This document shows, piece after piece, positions 21,492 to 26,042 of a stretch of DNA of 26,042 nt. The DNA comes from a virus, in IMG/VR virus record IMGVR_UViG_3300009410_000024, positions 1-26,042 of that record, one strand, 5' to 3'. The stretch's first letter is position 1; every line of letters begins with the position of its first letter. Under the pieces are notes generated by a model, which saw only the letters and a list, made by a program, of their open reading frames with translations, did not search any database and was not told the DNA's origin. The position numbers were made by a program, and so were the translations under genes.

Positions 21492-22001
21492 ATGGGGATC
21501 ATTACATTGTCGTTACTTGTTGCCGTTATTGTCGCAATTGTAGTGATTACAGATTCGTACGGATATGTTGAATTTTTCGATGTCCTGATCGGTGTTTTCC
21601 TCGGAATCTTCTGCGGGGTCGCTGTATTTTTAGTTGCGGCTGTACCGTCGTTTTTTCTCGAAACGAAAACGGTTGAGCCGCGTAAAACGGAGATATACTC
21701 GATTAAAGATAACGCTAAAACGAGCGGGAGTTTCGTACTAGGTTCCGGAACAGTTGACGAGAATCAGTATTTTTATTTTATAGAGGAGAAATCCGGATTT
21801 AAAACGGTTAGCAAAGCGTCAGTTGAAGATTCGAAGATGAAGGAAGGTTCATACGAAAAGCCTTACGTTCTCACTTATGACATCCAGTATAAATCGCCCA
21901 TTGCACGATTCTTCTACGGCAAAAGCACGGGTAAAAACACGTACGAATTTTACTTACCGGAAGGCACGATTACGACCGACTATAAAATCGATATGGAGTG
22001 A
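21492..22001 (+). CDS. Two-pass membrane protein with extended soluble tail (169 aa)
   Basis: TAGGAGG precedes the ATG. Two strongly hydrophobic segments are at residues 2-21 and 29-53, and a mostly beta-strand soluble domain of about 110 residues follows. The topology is uncertain because charges are few around the first helix. No signal peptidase site is clear. Membrane-anchored early phage proteins sometimes modify or exclude other phages, but this role is not shown here. Confidence 0.7.
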   Translation: MGIITLSLLVAVIVAIVVITDSYGYVEFFDVLIGVFLGIFCGVAVFLVAAVPSFFLETKTVEPRKTEIYSIKDNAKTSGSFVLGSGTVDENQYFYFIEEKSGFKTVSKASVEDSKMKEGSYEKPYVLTYDIQYKSPIARFFYGKSTGKNTYEFYLPEGTITTDYKIDME

Positions 22002-22006
22002 TTCGG

Positions 22007-22261
22007 ATGAATAAACACGAAGAATATACGATTAAAATTGCATGCGCATTAGAGGAAGTATTTAACGAGGATTCCGAGCATTTTATTGCGGAATTAAAGA
22101 ACGTCGATCTAACGGCATTCTATACAGCGGCCAATGCTGCGTTAGGAATAATGTTCAACCGACATACAGGCGACCAAAAGAACGCGATTGAATTTACGCA
22201 TTTGCTTAACGGATTGGCGGTTCAGAAAGCGATCGAGAGCGTAGAGAAGGGGGCGGAATAG
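22007..22261 (+). CDS. Hypothetical helical protein (84 aa)
   Basis: The ATG with GGAG upstream is chosen over a GTG 9 bases earlier, which overlaps the previous stop. The protein starts MNKHEEYTIKIACALEEVF and is acidic and helical throughout. Its stop abuts the next ATG. No family recognised. Confidence 0.6.
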   Translation: MNKHEEYTIKIACALEEVFNEDSEHFIAELKNVDLTAFYTAANAALGIMFNRHTGDQKNAIEFTHLLNGLAVQKAIESVEKGAE

Positions 22262-22459
22262 ATGGAAAACGGGTTTTTTCTTATCGCAGGTAAAACGGAA
22301 GGATTCGATTACAAAGACGCGAAGGTTCTGAGATGTGGCGACGAGTATGACGTTGAGGCGTTAATCAATTCGTTAAGGGGCGAAGGTTATACGATCTTCT
22401 ATGTTACGAAAATCGGGGAACGAATTGACGACAATCTGACGAAGGAGGCTATCGAATGA
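22262..22459 (+). CDS. Hypothetical protein (65 aa)
   Basis: The ATG abuts the previous TAG, with a G-rich ribosome binding site. The protein starts MENGFFLIAGKTEGFDYKD and looks like a small alpha/beta domain. It overlaps the next start by 4 bases. No family recognised. Confidence 0.6.
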   Translation: MENGFFLIAGKTEGFDYKDAKVLRCGDEYDVEALINSLRGEGYTIFYVTKIGERIDDNLTKEAIE

Positions 22460-22680
22460 TTACGAGACTCTCGATTTGGTGGTTGAGGAAGCGGAAACTA
22501 ACAGTTATGATCGGGCACGACATTACCAGCGGAGAGATTAAGGCGCGATATAACAAAGTCTTTTTATACGACAATAACCTAAGAGATGGGGTGTTTAAAG
22601 ACCTGAACGACATTCCGTTTAATGTACCGGAAGGCAAGTTCACTTATAAACGCGCAAAGGAGGCCGGGGCAAATGGATAA
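22456..22680 (+). CDS. Hypothetical basic protein (74 aa)
   Basis: AAGGAGG precedes the ATG, which overlaps the previous stop (ATGA). The N-terminus (MITRLSIWWLRKRKLTV) is basic and amphipathic and could lie on the membrane. No family recognised. Confidence 0.6.
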   Translation: MITRLSIWWLRKRKLTVMIGHDITSGEIKARYNKVFLYDNNLRDGVFKDLNDIPFNVPEGKFTYKRAKEAGANG

Positions 22681-23026
22681 AGCGATGGTTTACATCGACA
22701 AATTAGCCGCAAAGCTCGGGGTGGCGGCGGAACATGTTTACGGGGTGCTCGTTAAGCAGGCGGTGGTTGGCGGAGGTGTAAGTATCGGCGCTTCATTAGT
22801 TCTTTTATTAATTGCGATAGTAATTCCGATATTGTGCATGCGAGAAGCCAAAAGACGCAAAGGTGTAATACCTGACGGTTTAGCTATCGCCTTTGGTTGG
22901 TGCGTTTTCATCTCGGTGTTTCTGTTAATACTCGCTTGCATTTTGGGTGTAAACGGAATAAAAGCGGTTTTGAATCCGGAATACTACGCAATCATAGAAA
23001 TCCTCGACACGATTGGAGGTAAATGA
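22673..23026 (+). CDS. Two-pass membrane protein (117 aa)
   Basis: The ATG follows AAAGGAGG inside the end of the previous gene; the frame is open upstream without a ribosome binding site. Two membrane helices are at about 34-55 (SIGASLVLLLIAIVIPIL) and 70-92 (AIAFGWCVFISVFLLILA), joined by a basic loop (REAKRRKG). The size and topology recall a holin, but it sits in early genes with no lysin nearby, so that function is not claimed. Confidence 0.65.
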   Translation: MDKAMVYIDKLAAKLGVAAEHVYGVLVKQAVVGGGVSIGASLVLLLIAIVIPILCMREAKRRKGVIPDGLAIAFGWCVFISVFLLILACILGVNGIKAVLNPEYYAIIEILDTIGGK

Positions 23027-23028
23027 CG

Positions 23029-23232
23029 ATGGAATACGGAGATATTTTCGTTGCGCCTATCGCAAATTTACTCGACATGAAGCGGCGGCTTGAATCGGAT
23101 TTAGGCGACCATGAATACGCACTGGGTCGGCTTGAACTGAAACGCGTCGAAACGGAGATCGAGCGTGACCGGACGGCTGCTAGAATTGTGGAATTAGAAA
23201 CGGAAATTGAACGGAGAGGTGGGCGCAGATGA
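23029..23232 (+). CDS. Small coiled-coil protein (67 aa)
   Basis: GGAGG lies 9 bases before this ATG; another ATG 6 bases upstream is closer than usual to it. Residues 18-65 are a heptad-rich coiled coil (LDMKRRLESDLGDHEY, VELETEIERRGG). It overlaps the next gene by 4 bases. No family recognised. Confidence 0.6.
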   Translation: MEYGDIFVAPIANLLDMKRRLESDLGDHEYALGRLELKRVETEIERDRTAARIVELETEIERRGGRR

Positions 23233-23396
23233 CGGACAGCAGCGACACTATTTACGCCAAGGCGATGGAAGAAGCGTCCAAAGTTCTCGGCGCAGATCCG
23301 GCGTACTTTGGCGAAGCAGGTAGCGCAGAGGTTGAACGGCAGTTAAATAAGTTAGGACGAAGCATGGACGATATCAGAAAGGGTGACCGTGGATGA
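23229..23396 (+). CDS. Small hypothetical protein (55 aa)
   Basis: ATGA overlap at both ends indicates a coupled gene. The protein begins MTDSSDTIYAKAMEEASKVL and is polar and helical. A GAGAGGTGGG sequence upstream can serve as ribosome binding site. No family recognised. Confidence 0.55.
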   Translation: MTDSSDTIYAKAMEEASKVLGADPAYFGEAGSAEVERQLNKLGRSMDDIRKGDRG

Positions 23397-23566
23397 GAAC
23401 GAGAGAAGAAATAGAGACGGAACTATTCGAAATTTACGAAATGATCGAAGTCGGAAAAAGCGAAATTGAAGACTTAGAAAGAGAGGTTAGTCACGCGTAT
23501 GAAAAAGTGTGCAAACTAGAAGCCGAACTTTCTACGTTAGATGAATCGGAAGGTGAAGCCGATTGA
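23393..23566 (+). CDS. Small coiled-coil protein (57 aa)
   Basis: The start overlaps the previous stop (ATGA). Nearly the whole chain is acidic helix with heptad spacing (EEIETELFEIYEMIE, IEDLEREVSHAYEKV). It resembles the coiled-coil protein at 23029 in size and style but not in sequence. No family recognised. Confidence 0.55.
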   Translation: MRTREEIETELFEIYEMIEVGKSEIEDLEREVSHAYEKVCKLEAELSTLDESEGEAD

Positions 23567-23727
23567 TTACGTACATTGCGTTATTCAGCCTCGCGATTCT
23601 CATTATATTTGTTGGCGGCACAAAGGCGAAAACATACGAAGAAATCACGACGAAAATCGCAGGCCTCGTCCTGTTGATCATTCCTACTGCGGTTTTATTA
23701 GCGTACGCGACCGGAGTTCAGCCGTGA
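23563..23727 (+). CDS. Small two-pass membrane protein (54 aa)
   Basis: A TTG start overlaps the previous stop (TTGA) and GGAAGGTG lies upstream. Two hydrophobic segments are seen, ITYIALFSLAILIIFVGG and IAGLVLLIIPTAVLLAYA, with a polar loop between. It sits directly in front of nrdI. No family recognised. Confidence 0.55.
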   Translation: MITYIALFSLAILIIFVGGTKAKTYEEITTKIAGLVLLIIPTAVLLAYATGVQP

Positions 23728-24080
23728 TCGTATATTTCTACTCGCTGACGGGAAACGTACGGCGGTTCATCGCTAAGACCGGCTTAGGTGGCCAGGTACG
23801 CGAAATCAAGACGGGCAAGGTCGTAGAAGAACCGTTCGTGCTGGTAACACCGACATACGACTTCGGTCAGCCGCCCGCAACGGTAAGCGAATGGCTTAAG
23901 GATAACGGCGACTTGATGGTCGGGGTGGCAGCGTCGGGCAATCGTAACTGGGGCGACGGCTTCGGTGCGGCTGCTGACGTTATTGCGACGCTTTACGACG
24001 TGCCGGTGATCGGCAAATTCGAATTAACAGGGACGGATGAGGACGTTCAATTATTCACGGAAAGGGTGAAGGCGCTTTGA
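23724..24080 (+). CDS. nrdI: NrdI flavodoxin-like protein
   Basis: The 118-residue protein starts at a GTG overlapping the previous TGA (GTGA), with GGAG upstream; the frame is open further 5' but the NrdI fold begins here. VYFYSLTGNVRRF is the FMN phosphate loop (S-x-T-G-N), PTYDFGQPPATVSEWL matches the NrdI segment PTYGFG..P.TV, and ASGNRNWGDGFG is the NrdI signature. NrdI supplies the oxidant that builds the Mn tyrosyl radical cofactor in NrdF. It is followed by nrdE, so nrdF is expected just beyond the window. Confidence 0.92.
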   Translation: MIVYFYSLTGNVRRFIAKTGLGGQVREIKTGKVVEEPFVLVTPTYDFGQPPATVSEWLKDNGDLMVGVAASGNRNWGDGFGAAADVIATLYDVPVIGKFELTGTDEDVQLFTERVKAL

Positions 24081-26042
24081 AGCGACACATCGAGTTAAAT
24101 AACGAAATTATGATTAAAAAAGACGGACGGTTTCAATTCGAGAAAGACGAAGAGGCCGTCCGTGCTTATTTTATAGACTACGTAAATCAAAACACCGTAT
24201 TTTTCCACGATTTAAAAGAAAAGCTCGACTATCTACGCGACAACGATTACTACGAAACCGATTTTCTAGACGCTTATACATTCGAGGAAATCAAGGCGGT
24301 CTATAAAACGACTTATGCCGCCAAGTTCCGATTCCCTTCGTTCATGAGCGCATTCAAATTCTACAACGACTACGCGCTGAAGACGAACGACCGTAAGAAG
24401 ATTCTCGAACGCTACGAAGATCGCATCGCTTGCTGTGCGTTGTACTTCGGAAAAGGTGACGGCGCCAAAGCGATCGAGTTTGCGAAACTAATGATCCGCC
24501 AGGAATATCAGCCCGCGACGCCTACGTTTTTAAATGCCGGACGCAAACGAAGAGGCGAGATGGTATCGTGTTTTCTGCTCGAAGTTAACGATTCGCTGAA
24601 CGATATTTCACGCGCAATCGACATTTCGATGCAGCTATCGAAGTCGGGCGGAGGCGTTTCGCTTAACCTCTCAAAGATTCGCGCAAAAGGTGAGTCGATT
24701 AAGGACGTTGCTGGGGCGACTAAAGGCGTAGTCGGCGTTATGAAGCTACTCGACAATGCGTTCAGATATGCGGATCAAATGGGCCAGCGGCAGGGCGCAG
24801 GTGCAGCGTATCTAAACGTATTCCACGCGGACATAAACGATTTCCTAGATACGAAGAAAATCTCGGCAGATGAAGACGTCCGAGTCAAAACGTTATCGAT
24901 TGGCGTTGTGGTGCCCGACAAATTCATCGAACTAGCGCGAGAAGACCGACCGGCTTACGTTTTCTATCCGCATACGGTCTATAAGGCGTACGGCACGCAT
25001 TTAGACGAAATGGATATCGGCGCAATGTACGATGAACTCGTGAATAATCCGGCGGTGCGGAAGGAACGTATTAACCCGCGCCAGCTACTCGAAAAGATGG
25101 CCGTTCTGCGTTCAGAGTCGGGGTATCCGTACATGATGTTTCAAGACAACGTTAACCGAGAGCATGCGCTGAACCATATCAGCCGCGTTAAGTTCTCGAA
25201 TCTCTGTTCGGAGGTGCTTCAGGCTTCGACCGTCTCGGAATACACCGACTATGGCGAACCGGACGATATCGGCTTAGATATTTCGTGCAACCTCGGCTCT
25301 CTTAATATCGCGAATGTAATGGCGGGTGGATCGATCGAAAACGCCGTCAAACTAGCCGTCGATGCGCTGACCGTAGTTTCGGAGTCTACGAATATCAAAA
25401 ACGCGCCAGCCGTCGCAAAGGCTAACCGTGAGATGCGTTCTATCGGACTAGGTGCGATGAATTTACACGGCTATCTAGCGCAGAATGGCGTCGCGTATGA
25501 ATCGGAAGAAGCGCGGGACTTTGCTAACGTGTTTTTCGCAACGGTTAACTACTGGACGTTAGTGCGCTCGAATGAATTGGCGCAGGAAACGGGATCAACA
25601 TTTGAAGGCTACGAGGGATCTAAGTATGCAAGCGGAGAGTATTTCGAGATTTATTTCGAAGGTGATTACCGACCAAAGACGGATAAAGTGCGGGCACTGT
25701 TTAAAGACATCGTAATCCCGACGCCGCTCGAATGGGAAGTCTTACGCGATAACGTAAATATGCACGGACTCTACCACGCCTATAGACTTGCGATTGCGCC
25801 TAACGGATCTATTTCGTATGTGCAGTCGGCTACGGCTTCGGTCATGCCGATCATGGAGCGTATTGAGGAACGGACTTACGGAAACTCGAAGACGTACTAT
25901 CCAATGCCGGGATTATCGCCGCAAAACTGGTTCTTCTATAAAGAAGCGTACGATATGGATATGTTTAAAGTGGTCGATATGATCGCAACGATTCAGCAGC
26001 ACGTCGATCAAGGAATCAGCTTTACACTATTCCTGAAAGATA
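24077..26042 (+). CDS. nrdE: NrdE, class Ib ribonucleotide reductase large subunit (3' end outside window)
   Basis: The frame starts at a TTG overlapping the nrdI stop (TTGA) and runs open to the window end, about 655 codons of the usual 700. Catalytic residues are in place: Cys165 in MVSCFLLE, Asn375-Cys377-Glu379 in SNLCSEV, and Cys404 in SCNLGSLN. The spacing 165-377-404 equals that of Bacillus NrdE as I recall it. The C-terminal shuttle cysteines would lie past the end. No intron or intein interrupts it, unlike SPbeta's copy. It would make dNDPs for phage DNA synthesis with NrdI and a NrdF not in the window. Confidence 0.93.
   Translation, partial: MKRHIELNNEIMIKKDGRFQFEKDEEAVRAYFIDYVNQNTVFFHDLKEKLDYLRDNDYYETDFLDAYTFEEIKAVYKTTYAAKFRFPSFMSAFKFYNDYALKTNDRKKILERYEDRIACCALYFGKGDGAKAIEFAKLMIRQEYQPATPTFLNAGRKRRGEMVSCFLLEVNDSLNDISRAIDISMQLSKSGGGVSLNLSKIRAKGESIKDVAGATKGVVGVMKLLDNAFRYADQMGQRQGAGAAYLNVFHADINDFLDTKKISADEDVRVKTLSIGVVVPDKFIELAREDRPAYVFYPHTVYKAYGTHLDEMDIGAMYDELVNNPAVRKERINPRQLLEKMAVLRSESGYPYMMFQDNVNREHALNHISRVKFSNLCSEVLQASTVSEYTDYGEPDDIGLDISCNLGSLNIANVMAGGSIENAVKLAVDALTVVSESTNIKNAPAVAKANREMRSIGLGAMNLHGYLAQNGVAYESEEARDFANVFFATVNYWTLVRSNELAQETGSTFEGYEGSKYASGEYFEIYFEGDYRPKTDKVRALFKDIVIPTPLEWEVLRDNVNMHGLYHAYRLAIAPNGSISYVQSATASVMPIMERIEERTYGNSKTYYPMPGLSPQNWFFYKEAYDMDMFKVVDMIATIQQHVDQGISFTLFLKD

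Noticed and set aside
22673-23026. Holin
   Set aside because: Size and topology fit, but it lies among early genes and no endolysin is nearby.
24077-26042. Intron or intein in nrdE, as in SPbeta
   Set aside because: The frame is continuous through all catalytic motifs with no insertion up to the window end.

Overview
The window reads as the early (lysogeny, replication and nucleotide metabolism) part of a temperate tailed phage or prophage of a Bacillus-like Firmicute. The reasons are strong AAAGGAGG-type ribosome binding sites, densely packed small genes with ATGA/TGATG start-stop overlaps, a tyrosine integrase beside a tRNA gene, a phage-type family A DNA polymerase replisome, and an AimR/AimP pair, a system known from Bacillus-group phages. 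Structural and lysis genes are not in the window. Assignments rest on motifs read by eye; no database search was run.

Layout. 49-1355: tRNA-Val(GAC), a terminator, an integrase leader with short direct repeats, the integrase and its terminator. 1363-2300: a conserved 34-base element, a winged-helix protein, then inverted repeats and three iteron-like repeats in AT-rich DNA, a candidate origin or operator. 2147-6662: small unknown genes plus a DnaC-like helicase loader. 6680-9195: DnaB-like helicase, an inverted-repeat intergenic region, and a Toprim primase whose zinc-finger ligands are missing. 9192-11055: the switch region. Two small Cro/CI-like proteins run leftward, and aimR-aimP runs rightward from a shared divergent promoter region holding a perfect 16-base palindrome. 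11056-11802: terminator, inverted repeat, a second copy of the 34-base element, and a sigma-like HTH gene. 11937-15834: small genes, a zinc-containing single-strand-binding-like protein, a PD-(D/E)XK resolvase-like protein, and a protein of repeated SH3/KOW-like modules. 15868-21179: DNA polymerase, DEDDh exonuclease, RecB/Cas4-like nuclease and RuvC-like resolvase. 21180-23727: ten tiny coupled ORFs, several with membrane segments or coiled coils. 23724-end: nrdI and a nearly complete nrdE of a class Ib ribonucleotide reductase.

The most notable system is the arbitrium module. AimR (388 aa, HTH plus helical repeats) is followed by a 44-residue AimP with a Sec-type hydrophobic N-terminus. AimP ends in SAIKVGG, predicting a hexapeptide signal AIKVGG, which resembles but differs from the phi3T signal SAIRGA. 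It sits beside Cro/CI-like regulators in a phage with a PolA replisome, and is visibly richer in A+T than its neighbours, suggesting a transferred cassette. The 34-base element found both downstream of aimP and downstream of the integrase is a candidate shared operator or promoter linking the switch to early genes.
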